Source: Bacteroidetes bacterium GWF2_43_63 (GTDB lineage: Bacteria > Bacteroidota > Bacteroidia > Bacteroidales > DTU049). Taken from it: a DNA stretch of 64,000 bases. The translations under genes were made by a program, and so were the position numbers. Below the pieces are notes generated by a model. That model saw only the letters and a list, made by a program, of their open reading frames with translations. It did not search any database and was not told where the DNA came from. The stretch's first letter is position 1. Every line of letters starts with the position of its first letter. Below are positions 1 through 9,235 of this stretch, piece after piece. The stretch is from positions 188,421 through 252,420 of the forward strand of contig MEOQ01000050.1 in assembly GCA_001769275.1 (NCBI GenBank), read 5' to 3'.

Positions 1-2
1 AC

Positions 3-38
3 ATAATGACGGTTCTGCCAGTGCGGGGCCGTCATTAT
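3..38 (+). terminator. Hairpin terminator of an upstream gene
   Basis: A perfect 10-bp stem (ATAATGACGG at 3-12 pairing with CCGTCATTAT at 29-38) is followed by the T-rich stretch TTGTTAAATTT. This is the form of a Rho-independent terminator, probably for a gene to the left of the window. The stem alone is symmetrical, so it could also act on the other strand. Confidence 0.55.
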
Positions 39-158
39 TTGTTAAATTTCTAAGGAATTTGAAAATTTATTAAATAAATTCAAAAATACTATTTACCTGA
101 TAATCATGTATTTAATTTAGTGTGTTAAAAAAAATACACAATGATGAACAAAAAAATG

Positions 159-189
159 TTGCTACGTGTAAAAAATGCGTCTATCTTTG
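159..189 (+). promoter_or_regulatory. Bacteroidota-type promoter of the sigma factor gene
   Basis: TTG at 159-161 and TATCTTTG at 182-189 are separated by 20 bases. This matches the -33 / -7 consensus (TTTG, TAnnTTTG) of the primary sigma factor of Bacteroidota. The leader to the start codon at 287 would be about 90 nt, and a good Shine-Dalgarno (AGGAGG, 277-282) sits four bases before the ATG. Confidence 0.6.
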
Positions 190-286
190 TAACTTGAACT
201 TTTAGTTCATACACCATTACTCACAAACCAACAAAAGGAGGAACGCCTATCGGATAAAGTCTACACTCATTAAAACAGGAGGTCAC

Positions 287-877
287 ATGAAAGCCCAACC
301 TATGAGTGATGAACTTTTGGTACAGAAGTATATCCAAGGCGATCACAAATGTTTTCAGCTTCTCGTAAAACGGTACAAGCGTAAGTTGTACGGTTACATC
401 TATGTCGCGGTAAAAGACTCGATGGTAGCAGACGATCTGTTTCAGGAGACATTTCTGAAAGTAGTAACAACGCTGAATTCGGGTGCTTACCGCGAAGAGG
501 GCAAGTTTATCCAATGGCTTATGCGGATTGCACACAATCAGATTATTGATTATTTCCGCAAGGGCAACAAATTCCCGCAGGCGTCAACGGCCGGCTGCGA
601 AGACGATGACATCTTCACTTTTATTTCGGACGAGGTTCCCAATGTCGAAGACCGCATGATAACCGATCAGATTCACTCGACATTGAATCAATTGGTGGAA
701 CAGTTGCCCGATGACCAGAAAGAAGTTCTTAAAATGCGTATTTATTACGACCTGAGTTTCAAGGAAATTTCCGAAGAAACCAATGTGAGCATCAACACAG
801 CTCTTGGGCGCATGCGTTACGCCCTCATCAATCTTCGCCGAATGATTAAAGACCGCGAAGAAGTGTTAATTTCATAA
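287..877 (+). CDS. RNA polymerase sigma factor, ECF/sigma-70 family
   Basis: This 196-residue protein has the two-domain layout of an extracytoplasmic-function sigma factor. Region 2 (about residues 20-95) contains the core-binding stretch ADDLFQETFLKV, and region 4 (about 135-188) contains a helix-turn-helix around FKEISEETNVSINTALGRM for recognition of the -35 element. It would direct core RNA polymerase to a small regulon. The ATG at 287 has an unusually strong Shine-Dalgarno (AGGAGG at 277-282) for this phylum; a second in-frame ATG at 302 has none. No membrane-bound anti-sigma factor (FecR or RseA type) follows, which is unlike many ECF loci. The next gene is a small soluble protein of unknown role, so regulation may be transcriptional or by that protein. 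Family assignment is firm; the regulon cannot be read from the sequence. Confidence 0.93.
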   Translation: MKAQPMSDELLVQKYIQGDHKCFQLLVKRYKRKLYGYIYVAVKDSMVADDLFQETFLKVVTTLNSGAYREEGKFIQWLMRIAHNQIIDYFRKGNKFPQASTAGCEDDDIFTFISDEVPNVEDRMITDQIHSTLNQLVEQLPDDQKEVLKMRIYYDLSFKEISEETNVSINTALGRMRYALINLRRMIKDREEVLIS

Positions 878-892
878 CAAAGTGCAATATTG

Positions 893-949
893 AAAAATTT
901 CGTGCGTTAGACAGATATAACCCAAAATCTGCCTATGCACGAAATTTTT
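893..949 (+). promoter_or_regulatory. Hairpin enclosing the start codon of the next gene
   Basis: AAAAATTTCGTGC (893-905) is perfectly complementary to GCACGAAATTTTT (937-949). The second arm begins at the G of the start codon (935-937) of the small gene and covers its first four codons after ATG. A nested 5-bp stem (CAGAT 912-916 with ATCTG 927-931) lies in the loop. In RNA this would bury the translation start; the T-run at the end of the second arm also gives it terminator-like character. It is in the 58-nt space between sigma factor and small gene. Confidence 0.5.
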
Positions 950-1195
950 ACACCCCAATCCCTTGTTGAATTTCTCTATTCCAATCCCGAAACTCAATAC
1001 GACGAAGAAACCCTCAACGAAATCTTCGCCGATGAGTTTTTGTTAGCACTTTTCGAAGAAGAAGCAACTCGTTTGCTGGCCAAATCGGGTCGCAGTTGCG
1101 AGCCTTCGAAACGGAGTTTACTCATGGTTGATCAGATGGCTGCAATGAACTCACAAAATGCCGGCGGACACCATTCTGTCATGTTTGTTTCGTAG
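935..1195 (+). CDS. Small soluble protein of unknown function downstream of the sigma factor
   Basis: This 86-residue acidic protein has no signal peptide or membrane segment. Its first 50 residues look helical and are rich in Glu, Leu and Phe (motif LNEIFADEFLLALFEEEATRLL); the tail contains a basic stretch followed by QMAAMNSQNAGGHH. I do not recognise the family. It lies 58 nt after the sigma factor gene and could be co-transcribed, which makes a role as a sigma-associated regulator possible but unproven. No Shine-Dalgarno is seen; the start codon is inside the hairpin at 893-949. The ATG at 935 is the only reasonable start. Confidence 0.6.
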   Translation: MHEIFTPQSLVEFLYSNPETQYDEETLNEIFADEFLLALFEEEATRLLAKSGRSCEPSKRSLLMVDQMAAMNSQNAGGHHSVMFVS

Positions 1196-1204
1196 CTTTG
1201 CAGC

Positions 1205-2467
1205 ATGAAAAGGATTGTAATTCTGATTTCAGCAATTCTTCTGCTGACATCAAATGTTGTGTTCGCGCAGAAGACCGAAAGGCCTGTGCTGCGTGTCGAT
1301 TTTTACCGCTGCGGTAATTTCAACACCGATACCATTGAAATCAAAGAAATGTTTTTTCAGAAAAACAATTCGCTTGACTCAAAGTCGATGGTTGACAACA
1401 TCAATTATGGCGAATACCGCATTGAAGCTTATGCTGCAGATGGCAAATGTTTGTTCCGACGTGGCTACAGTTCGCTTTTCAACGAATGGAAAACCACCGA
1501 TGACGGAAGAATATCATTTAAGAAGTTTGAGGAATCTGTACTGATTCCCTATGATTCTCAAATGCAATATCTGGTTTTTTCGATGCGCGATTCGCTGGAC
1601 GCATGGTATTTTCAGAAGAAAGTAAATATAAAAAATGCAGCTAAACTGAAATATAAGAAAATTAAAAATTATCCGACGCAGGAACTCAATATTGCAGGAG
1701 CTCCGGAAGAAAAACTCGATATTCTGTTCATTCCGGATGGTTACTCCAAAAAGGACATGAAGCTGTTTGCCGAAGACTGTCGCAAAGCCATGGGATATAT
1801 CATGGAGGCAAAGCCATTCAATGAGTTTCCCGATAAAATAAATTTCCGTGCGGTGATGGCTCCATCAAAAGAAAGCGGGACCGATTATCCGCATAAGAAC
1901 ATTTATAAAAAAACAATTCTGAATTCGAATTACAATACATTTGGTTCAGAGCGTTATCTGACAACATTGTCCTATCACGCAGTGATGGATGTTGCTGCCA
2001 GCGCGCCTGCCGATCATATTATCATTCTTGTAAACGATGCCGATTATGGCGGAGGCGGGTTCTACAATTTCTACACACTGGCTTCGGCGCACAACGAGCA
2101 TTCGCCATTTTTAATTCAGCACGAAATGGGTCATGGGCTCGCTGGTCTGGGTGATGAATATTACACCAGCGATGTGGCGTACGACAGTTTTTACAACAAC
2201 CGGGTTGAGCCATGGGAGCCGAATCTGACCACCCTTGTTGATTTCGAAAGCAAATGGGATTCGCTGCTGATCACTGGAACGCCAGTCCCAACGCCGATAT
2301 CGGGCGACAACTGCAAAACGACCGGCGTTTTCGAAGGTGGAGGTTATTCGGCCAAAGGCATTTACCGTCCGGCTTGCGAGTGCACAATGAAATCGGTAAT
2401 TTACGATTATTATTGCGAAGCCTGCAAAGCAACGGTACGGCGGACTGTGCGGTGGTATGCGGAGTAA
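1205..2467 (+). CDS. Secreted metallopeptidase of family M64 (IgA-peptidase type)
   Basis: A 420-residue zinc peptidase with a clear signal peptide (residues 1-21, ending before Q). The active site HEMGHGLAGLGDEYY begins at H306: H306, H310 and D317 are the expected zinc ligands and E307 the catalytic base. An ACECTMKS segment near the C-terminus fits the Met-turn. An N-terminal beta-rich region (about 25-150) matches the layout of Bacteroides M64 proteins, and the length is usual for them. Family knowledge: M64 includes a clostridial IgA protease, but the Bacteroidota members have unknown substrates; it should act in the periplasm or outside the cell. A TAGCTTTG box at 1193-1200 directly precedes the start, so the transcript could have almost no leader. 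No T9SS sorting domain is present. Confidence 0.9.
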   Translation: MKRIVILISAILLLTSNVVFAQKTERPVLRVDFYRCGNFNTDTIEIKEMFFQKNNSLDSKSMVDNINYGEYRIEAYAADGKCLFRRGYSSLFNEWKTTDDGRISFKKFEESVLIPYDSQMQYLVFSMRDSLDAWYFQKKVNIKNAAKLKYKKIKNYPTQELNIAGAPEEKLDILFIPDGYSKKDMKLFAEDCRKAMGYIMEAKPFNEFPDKINFRAVMAPSKESGTDYPHKNIYKKTILNSNYNTFGSERYLTTLSYHAVMDVAASAPADHIIILVNDADYGGGGFYNFYTLASAHNEHSPFLIQHEMGHGLAGLGDEYYTSDVAYDSFYNNRVEPWEPNLTTLVDFESKWDSLLITGTPVPTPISGDNCKTTGVFEGGGYSAKGIYRPACECTMKSVIYDYYCEACKATVRRTVRWYAE

Positions 2468-2865
2468 TTCGTAAGGTACTGCGTTAGTTTAAAGTTATAA
2501 AGTTTCAAGTTTATTCACCCATTAAATTATTTTCAAAAGTGTTCATGAGCTCGCCACTGCGTGTCTCGGTTATAAAGGTGACGTTTACGCGTGCGGCATG
2601 CGCACAACGCACCACGCACAAAGTTTTCTTCGATTGACGTTATCGTTCAAGTGAAGATTGGTTGATGTGTTTACAAATTACTTTGATACTAATTTTCGCA
2701 AAGGTTGAGATTGTTTCCCAAAAGCTCCTTTCCATTCACCACTGAAGTTATCCATTCACCCCAGAAATCAGCATGCAGACACAATTGCAAGCTGTTAGGC
2801 CCATTGATTTTTCTCTGATTAATCGCGATGCTATTTTTACAGATCAAAACGAAAAATCAGATCCC
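2468..2865. other. Spacer with no recognised gene
   Basis: The 398 bases between the peptidase and the adhesin show no convincing coding region. Around 2590-2615 there is a GC-rich stretch with short inverted pieces (GTGCGGCATGCGCAC). An in-frame upstream ATG at 2773 would add 31 residues ahead of the signal peptide of the adhesin, but these look non-coding. No good TAnnTTTG promoter was found. Confidence 0.4.
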
Positions 2866-5800
2866 ATGAAGAGCTACGTTGTGTCAGTCATTGCCTTTTC
2901 TGTTTTTCTTGCCATTGCAATTAATCCGCTTGCTACATATGGTCAGGCCACGGTGTTGATCAGTCAGGGCGGGACAGTGAGCGTAAACGATGGCGACATG
3001 TTTTACGATGCTGGCGGAGCTGCCGGTAACGACGGGAATACCGGTTACACAATTACACTGATGCCTGCAGTATCAGGAGAAAGTGTTTGTGTTGATTTCA
3101 CTTCGTTTATCACTTACATGGATTTTTACGGGCTTGTGGATGCTGACCGCCTTGAAATTTATGATGGTCTCAACACATCGGCACCGAATATCGGATCGCT
3201 TCAGGGAAATTACGGTACGGCATACAATGCCAGCGGAACACCTTATAATACAGGACAGCCTGTAGTCGGAACAATTGCTGCTGAACTTAAACCGGGTATT
3301 TTTTGCGCCAACAACGCCAGTGGAGCCCTGACTTTTCGTTTTGTAAACAACAGCAGCAGCCAATATGCCGGATGGGTCGGCGTTATAAAAACTTACCAGA
3401 ATTCATCTCCAGGGTGCGCGGTTTCTATTTCAGCCAATCCGGCAAGTATCTGTTCAGGTTCTTCAACAACGCTGACCATCGATGGTCATGTTGCCAGCGC
3501 GGCGCTCAGCAACAACTTCAATACTTCAACAGTTGGTACCGGTTGGAGCTCATCACCGGGAACCCTTTCATTCATGAGTGTATTGGCTTGTCAGCCGAAC
3601 AACGGATACGATACACGCAACTCGGATTTATCCGTATTCGCATGGATGCAGAATGTTGCGGCACCGCGAACACTTGAAACCGCGGCATTTGACCTGAGCA
3701 GTGGAGGCACCATCAGCTTTGATTTCCGCATGGCTTCCGATGACAATGGCAGCAACGGATGCGAAGCCGCCGACTCCAGAGAAGGCGTTTACCTTCAGTA
3801 CTCGACCAACAACGGCAGTACCTGGACCACTTGTAAGCTAATGTTTCCGGGCGAGTTAGGCGGAGGAATCCTTGGCTGCGGCAATTATGTTTACAACTGG
3901 AATAAAACAACCGTTCCTATACCTGCTGTGGCCATGACCAGCAGTACAAAATTCCGATGGACACAACAGCAATCAACCTCCGGTAGTGAGGATAGCTGGG
4001 GCATAGACAATGTGCAGATAACAGCCCGGCATCCCTTTACCATATCAGTGACTAATGAAACTGCCGGAGGTGCTGTTGTCGGAACGTCCACTACGGCTCC
4101 TTTTACATTGTTGGTATCACCAACAGTGACAACCGTATATAAAGCCACAATCACAGACGGAACCACCACTTGTACAAGTAACGTTACCGTTACCGTAAAC
4201 AATTGTGCTTCGACATCCTGCGGAACCTGTGCATTGCCAACCTGTCCGATCGGGCTGCAGCCAGATTATCCATCGGCCGAAGCCAATCACACCAGCTATT
4301 GCAATGTGCCTTCACCTGCCATTGCCGGACCACAAACGTATGTAACCTATCACAGTGTCACTGTCAATTCCTCAGGTATTCTGGGTGTAGTTGCTTCGAG
4401 CTACAACGGTGGTGTTGCCGGTTGTGCTGCCACACGTACATTCAAGCTCTATCCGGTCGGTTCATCCTGTTTGGCTGCCAGTGCAATACTGCCTTCAGTG
4501 GCCAATGCAAACGGATCAATATATTCCAATCCCGAATGGACCGGGCTCACTCCGGGAAATTACATTCTGGAAATAACCCATTCTATTGCTGCCGGATGTG
4601 GTTTGTATGACAACTGTCAGGCCTACTATTCTCCAGCCTGTACTCCGGTCGTTCCGGCTTTTACGCTGCCGGCAAGCATTTGTACCGGTTCGGTTGCGCC
4701 AACGTTGCCAGTGACATCAAATAACAATATTTTCGGAACATGGAGTCCCGCATCAGTGAGCAACACAACCAGCGGAACCTATATCTTTACCCCTGATGCC
4801 GCTCAGTGTGCCGGCGATGTATCATACACAATCAACGTTTCAGCCGGAACACCTCCAACCTATACATCAACGACCGGCAATGTGACTTGTGCCGGTCCCA
4901 ATTCCGGAAGCATAACAATCAATCCTGTATCATCAGGAACAACCTTTGAATGGGTCAGCGGGCCTGTCGTATCGCCCGTCCCAGCCGGGAACCTGCCTTC
5001 CGGAGCCTCTGATGAAAGAGCACTCATCAATCTGCCGGTCGGAACGTATTGTGTGGATATAACAAACACCTCATCATCCACGACTACACAAACACTGTTT
5101 TCAGAAAACTTTGAATCCGGAATTTCGAATTGGACAATCAATAACAGTATTGGAAGCAATATCTGGGTCAGAAATAATAATTATACCGGGGGCACATGTG
5201 TTGTGAGCAGCATTCCGTACAGTGTTCCAAGTATTCCGAATCAGCCTGCAGCTGTTACCAATTCTCCAAACAGCTATTATCTGCACATTCAGGCAACGAA
5301 TACAAATCCGGTTGTGTGCGGCTCAGGGTCCTCGTCTCCGTTTCCGCCACTGAATGCCAATTTCAACGGTTCTGACCTTGCGGCCAATCAAACTGCATTA
5401 ATCAACAATACGTTCAATACAACCGGATTGTCTAATGTAAACGTAAATTTCTACTGGATGGGCGATGGAGATGCAAACGATTACTGCATTCTCGAATACA
5501 GTCTGAATGGTGGCTCCTCATGGACTCAATCAGGATTAAAACTCAACAATCAGACGACATGGATTGCAGGCAGCAGAACCGATGCAACCTGGGCAAATCA
5601 GACCAATCTGAAATTCCGTTTCCGTTGGGTGAATAATAATTCCACAGGCCAGGATCCTCCTATTTGTCTTGATCAGATATCAATTACCGCAGAACAGACT
5701 TCCAGCTGTTCATCAACGGTACAGGAATGTTTCACCATTTCTGCACCTTCATCAGTAACACCGACATTCTCTCAACTTGGCCCCTACTGCGCCGGTGCGA

Positions 5801-8800
5801 CACCTGCTACACTGGCGACAACCGCTACGAATGGCATTACAGGTACATGGTCACCTGCAGCTATCAGTACTGCAAGTGCCGGTTCGACTGTTTTTACATT
5901 TACACCGGCAATCGGTCAGTGCGCAACTACTGCGACAATGACTGTAGTGGTAAATGCAAACGCAGCACCTACATTCACGCAACTCGGCCCATATTGCGTT
6001 GGTGCGACACCAGGTACATTGCCAACGACATCAGTCAATGGAATCAGCGGCACGTGGAATGCAGCAATATCAACGGCTTCAGCTGGATCGACCTTATACA
6101 CATTCACACCGGCAGCTGGCCAGTGCGCCACCACAGCGACCATGACGATTGTTGTGAATGCAAACGTAACACCGACATTCTCTCAACTTGGCCCCTACTG
6201 CGCCGGTGCGACGTCAGGGATATTGGCGACCACTTCAACAAACGGTATTACAGGCACATGGTCACCTGCTACAATCAGCACTGCAAGCGCGGGATCGACT
6301 GTTTATACTTTTAATCCTAATGCCGGTCAGTGCGCTACCACTGCGACAATGACTGTAGTGGTAAATGCAAACGTAACACCGACATTCACGCAACTCGGCC
6401 CATATTGCGTTGGTTCGACACCTGCGACACTGGCGACAACCGCTACGAATGGCATTACAGGCACATGGTCACCTGCTACAATCAGTACTGCAAGCGCGGG
6501 ATCGACAGTTTATACTTTCACACCAACTGCAGGTCAGTGCGCCACCACAGCGACCATGACAGTTGTTGTGAACGCAAACGTGACACCGACATTTAGTCAA
6601 CTTGGGCCATATTGTACCGGATCAACACCGGGCACATTGCCTTTGACATCAACCAACGGAATTAGCGGCACGTGGAACGCAGCAATATCAACGGCTTCAG
6701 CTGGATCGACCGTATACACGTTCACACCGGCAGCCGGCCAGTGCGCTGCCACAGCAAACATAACGATTGTTGTGAATGCAAATGCAACACCGACATTCTC
6801 TCAACTTGGCCCCTACTGCGCCGGTGCGCCGTCAGGGATATTGGCGACCACTTCAACAAACGGTATTACAGGCACATGGTCACCTGCTACAATCAGCACT
6901 GCAAGCGCGGGATCGACTGTTTATACTTTTAATCCTAATGCCGGTCAGTGCGCTACCACTGCGACAATGACTGTAGTGGTAAATGCAAACGTAACACCGA
7001 CATTCTCGCAACTCGGCCCCTACTGCGCCGGTGCGACGCCAGGTATATTGGCGACAACCGCTACGAATGGCATTACTGGCACATGGTCACCTGCTGCAAT
7101 CAGCACTGCAAGCGCGGGATCGACTGTTTATACTTTTAATCCTAATGCCGGTCAGTGCGCTACCACTGCGACAATGACTGTAGTGGTAAATGCAAACGTA
7201 ACACCGACATTCACGCAACTCGGCCCATATTGCGTTGGTTCGACACCTGCGACACTGGCGACAACCGCTACGAATGGCATTACAGGCACATGGTCACCTG
7301 CTACAATCAGTACTGCAAGCGCGGGATCGACAGTTTATACTTTCACACCAACTGCAGGTCAGTGCGCCACCACAGCGACCATGACAGTTGTTGTGAACGC
7401 AAACGTGACACCGACATTTAGTCAACTTGGGCCATATTGTACCGGATCAACACCGGGCACATTGCCTTTGACATCAACCAACGGAATTAGCGGCACGTGG
7501 AACGCAGCAATATCAACGGCTTCAGCTGGATCGACCGTATACACGTTCACACCGGCAGCCGGCCAGTGCGCTGCCACAGCAAACATAACGATTGTTGTGA
7601 ATGCAAATGCAACACCGACATTCTCTCAACTTGGCCCCTACTGCGCCGGTGCGCCGTCAGGGATATTGGCGACCACTTCAACAAACGGTATTACAGGCAC
7701 ATGGTCACCTGCTACAATCAGCACTGCAAGCGCCGGATCGACTGTTTATACGTTTACTCCAACTGCCGGTCAGTGTGCCACTACAGTTACTATGACCATT
7801 GTTGTGAATGCAAGCGTGACGCCAACATTCACGCAACTCGGCCCCTACTGCGCCGGTGGAACGCCTGACGCATTGGCGACCTCTTCAATAAACGGCATCA
7901 CAGGAACATGGTTGCCTTCTGCAATAAGCACTGCAGGCGCAGGATCGACTGTTTACACATTTACCCCCGATGCTGCCGGATGTTTTTTGAACGTAACCAT
8001 GAATGTGCAGATCAACGCACCAGAAATCCCAACTTTCAGTCAGATTCCCGTTTTCTGCGCGGGCGCGCCGGCACCGGTTTTACCAAGTGTTTCAAACAAC
8101 GGAATTACCGGTACATGGACACCAGCCACTGTTGATAATCTGAGCAGTGGTACATATGCATTTACCCCTGCAGTCGGACAATGCGCGGCAGATCAGACAA
8201 TGAACGTCAGCGTAGAACCATTGCCGGTCGCTTCTTTTGCACCAGTGCCGGTTTCGGGATGCATTCCCCTGACCGTGAATTTTCAGAATAACAGCACGAC
8301 AGGTGTAAATTGCATGTGGAATTTTGGCAACGGAAACATTTCAACCCAATTTAATGCGACGGCTAATTACAATTCTGCAGGTTTGTACAATGTAACGCTC
8401 GAAATCACATCAGCTACCGGGTGCAGGGACTCGGTCACATTCAGTAATGCTGTTGAGGCATATCCAAGACCGACAGCTGATTTCAGCTATTTACTCCCTG
8501 AAGAGACAGCTCTTGAAAATGAGGTTCAGTTTACTGATATGTCATCCGGTGCATCTTCCTGGCTGTGGCAATTCGGTGACGCAAACAACGGCAATTCGGT
8601 TGAGCAAAATCCGGTGTATTCATACGAAAAGGGTGGCTCATACTGGGTTTGCCTCAATGTAATGAATGATTATGCCTGTGCTGATACAATATGTAAAAAC
8701 TTAACCATAGAGCCGTTTTCTTCGGTATATGTTCCTTCTGCCTTCACACCATTCAACGGCGATAATGTCAATGACCTGTTCAATATTCAGGGAATCGGAA

Positions 8801-8994
8801 TCCAGCAAATGCACCTGTACATTTTCAACCGCTGGGGCGATTTGATCTATGAAACCGAAACACAGGACGGCGGCTGGGATGGCATTTATAAAGGAGAGCA
8901 CGCTCAACAGGATGTGTATACCTGGGTTTTGCATTACAGACTTGAATCAAATCTGGAATACAAGATGATCGGACGGGTTCTGCTGCTGGATTGA
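2866..8994 (+). CDS. Giant T9SS type B surface adhesin with tandem repeats
   Basis: The protein has 2042 residues if started at the ATG that gives a proper signal peptide (MKSYVVSVIAFSVFLAIAIN..., cleavage after TYG near residue 27). Domains in order: a CUB-like domain (about 65-185); a MAM/jelly-roll-like domain (about 215-390, with EGVYLQYSTNNGSTW and WGIDNVQI); a Cys-rich linker; a second jelly-roll-like domain (about 735-945); 12 tandem repeats (about 965-1785) each starting PTFSQLGPYCAG and containing GTWSPA and GQCATTATM; two PKD domains (about 1785-1945); and a C-terminal gliding-motility-associated domain (about 1955-2042, with SAFTPFNGDNVNDLF and FNRWGDLIYE). That last domain is the type B signal for the type IX system, so the protein should be anchored on or released from the outer surface. 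Each repeat has two Cys that may form disulfides. Function is inferred as adhesion or matrix building. Confidence 0.9.
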   Translation: MKSYVVSVIAFSVFLAIAINPLATYGQATVLISQGGTVSVNDGDMFYDAGGAAGNDGNTGYTITLMPAVSGESVCVDFTSFITYMDFYGLVDADRLEIYDGLNTSAPNIGSLQGNYGTAYNASGTPYNTGQPVVGTIAAELKPGIFCANNASGALTFRFVNNSSSQYAGWVGVIKTYQNSSPGCAVSISANPASICSGSSTTLTIDGHVASAALSNNFNTSTVGTGWSSSPGTLSFMSVLACQPNNGYDTRNSDLSVFAWMQNVAAPRTLETAAFDLSSGGTISFDFRMASDDNGSNGCEAADSREGVYLQYSTNNGSTWTTCKLMFPGELGGGILGCGNYVYNWNKTTVPIPAVAMTSSTKFRWTQQQSTSGSEDSWGIDNVQITARHPFTISVTNETAGGAVVGTSTTAPFTLLVSPTVTTVYKATITDGTTTCTSNVTVTVNNCASTSCGTCALPTCPIGLQPDYPSAEANHTSYCNVPSPAIAGPQTYVTYHSVTVNSSGILGVVASSYNGGVAGCAATRTFKLYPVGSSCLAASAILPSVANANGSIYSNPEWTGLTPGNYILEITHSIAAGCGLYDNCQAYYSPACTPVVPAFTLPASICTGSVAPTLPVTSNNNIFGTWSPASVSNTTSGTYIFTPDAAQCAGDVSYTINVSAGTPPTYTSTTGNVTCAGPNSGSITINPVSSGTTFEWVSGPVVSPVPAGNLPSGASDERALINLPVGTYCVDITNTSSSTTTQTLFSENFESGISNWTINNSIGSNIWVRNNNYTGGTCVVSSIPYSVPSIPNQPAAVTNSPNSYYLHIQATNTNPVVCGSGSSSPFPPLNANFNGSDLAANQTALINNTFNTTGLSNVNVNFYWMGDGDANDYCILEYSLNGGSSWTQSGLKLNNQTTWIAGSRTDATWANQTNLKFRFRWVNNNSTGQDPPICLDQISITAEQTSSCSSTVQECFTISAPSSVTPTFSQLGPYCAGATPATLATTATNGITGTWSPAAISTASAGSTVFTFTPAIGQCATTATMTVVVNANAAPTFTQLGPYCVGATPGTLPTTSVNGISGTWNAAISTASAGSTLYTFTPAAGQCATTATMTIVVNANVTPTFSQLGPYCAGATSGILATTSTNGITGTWSPATISTASAGSTVYTFNPNAGQCATTATMTVVVNANVTPTFTQLGPYCVGSTPATLATTATNGITGTWSPATISTASAGSTVYTFTPTAGQCATTATMTVVVNANVTPTFSQLGPYCTGSTPGTLPLTSTNGISGTWNAAISTASAGSTVYTFTPAAGQCAATANITIVVNANATPTFSQLGPYCAGAPSGILATTSTNGITGTWSPATISTASAGSTVYTFNPNAGQCATTATMTVVVNANVTPTFSQLGPYCAGATPGILATTATNGITGTWSPAAISTASAGSTVYTFNPNAGQCATTATMTVVVNANVTPTFTQLGPYCVGSTPATLATTATNGITGTWSPATISTASAGSTVYTFTPTAGQCATTATMTVVVNANVTPTFSQLGPYCTGSTPGTLPLTSTNGISGTWNAAISTASAGSTVYTFTPAAGQCAATANITIVVNANATPTFSQLGPYCAGAPSGILATTSTNGITGTWSPATISTASAGSTVYTFTPTAGQCATTVTMTIVVNASVTPTFTQLGPYCAGGTPDALATSSINGITGTWLPSAISTAGAGSTVYTFTPDAAGCFLNVTMNVQINAPEIPTFSQIPVFCAGAPAPVLPSVSNNGITGTWTPATVDNLSSGTYAFTPAVGQCAADQTMNVSVEPLPVASFAPVPVSGCIPLTVNFQNNSTTGVNCMWNFGNGNISTQFNATANYNSAGLYNVTLEITSATGCRDSVTFSNAVEAYPRPTADFSYLLPEETALENEVQFTDMSSGASSWLWQFGDANNGNSVEQNPVYSYEKGGSYWVCLNVMNDYACADTICKNLTIEPFSSVYVPSAFTPFNGDNVNDLFNIQGIGIQQMHLYIFNRWGDLIYETETQDGGWDGIYKGEHAQQDVYTWVLHYRLESNLEYKMIGRVLLLD
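5758..8220 (+). repeat. Array of 12 tandem 204/207-bp coding repeats
   Basis: Successive PTF codons lie at about 5761, 5968, 6172, 6379, 6586, 6790, 6997, 7204, 7411, 7615, 7822 and 8029, giving periods of 204 or 207 bp. The 204-bp units carry ISGTWNAAIS instead of ITGTWSPATIS. The last two units are the most divergent, and one more degenerate unit (around 4640-4850) lies further upstream. All changes keep the frame. Confidence 0.93.
6272..7733 (+). repeat. 637-bp exact direct repeat inside the adhesin gene
   Basis: Bases 6272-6908 are identical to 7097-7733 (offset 825 bp, which equals four repeat units: 207+207+204+207). The first mismatches are at 6271/7096 and 6909/7734. Synonymous sites are also identical, so this is a very recent duplication or gene conversion of a four-unit block, or an assembly effect. 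Confidence 0.9.
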
Positions 8995-9235
8995 TTGCTT
9001 GAATGGTACATGAAAAGCTGGTATCAGATACAGACAATGATGTTGCTATTAAGGATATTTCTGATGGTGTTGATATTGAGGTGAACTCAACGGAGACCTT
9101 GATGCAGCTTAATGTTGAAAGAGACCTGTAGTACAGATTATACAACAACGTCAGGCGAAATTATCACGTTTATCGTGAAGACGGACGTTATTTTTGCCTG
9201 ACCATTTCCATTAGTCAGAAACAGGAAAAACAATA
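8995..9235. other. Spacer with terminator-like hairpins and a doubtful 42-codon ORF
   Basis: The 241 bases after the adhesin contain an ATG-started 42-codon frame at 9003-9131 (begins MVHEKLVSDTDNDVAI) without recognisable homology or ribosome site; it may be a remnant. Further on, GTCAGGC (about 9150) pairs with GCCTGAC (about 9197) and encloses the small hairpin TCACG-TTTAT-CGTGA, which could terminate the two convergent transcripts. Confidence 0.35.

Noticed and set aside
5758..8220. Possible CRISPR or other non-coding array
   Set aside because: Period of 204/207 bp is in frame with a clear T9SS protein; it is a coding repeat.
9003..9131. 42-codon frame after the adhesin gene
   Set aside because: Too short, no start signals; kept only as a note in the spacer entry.
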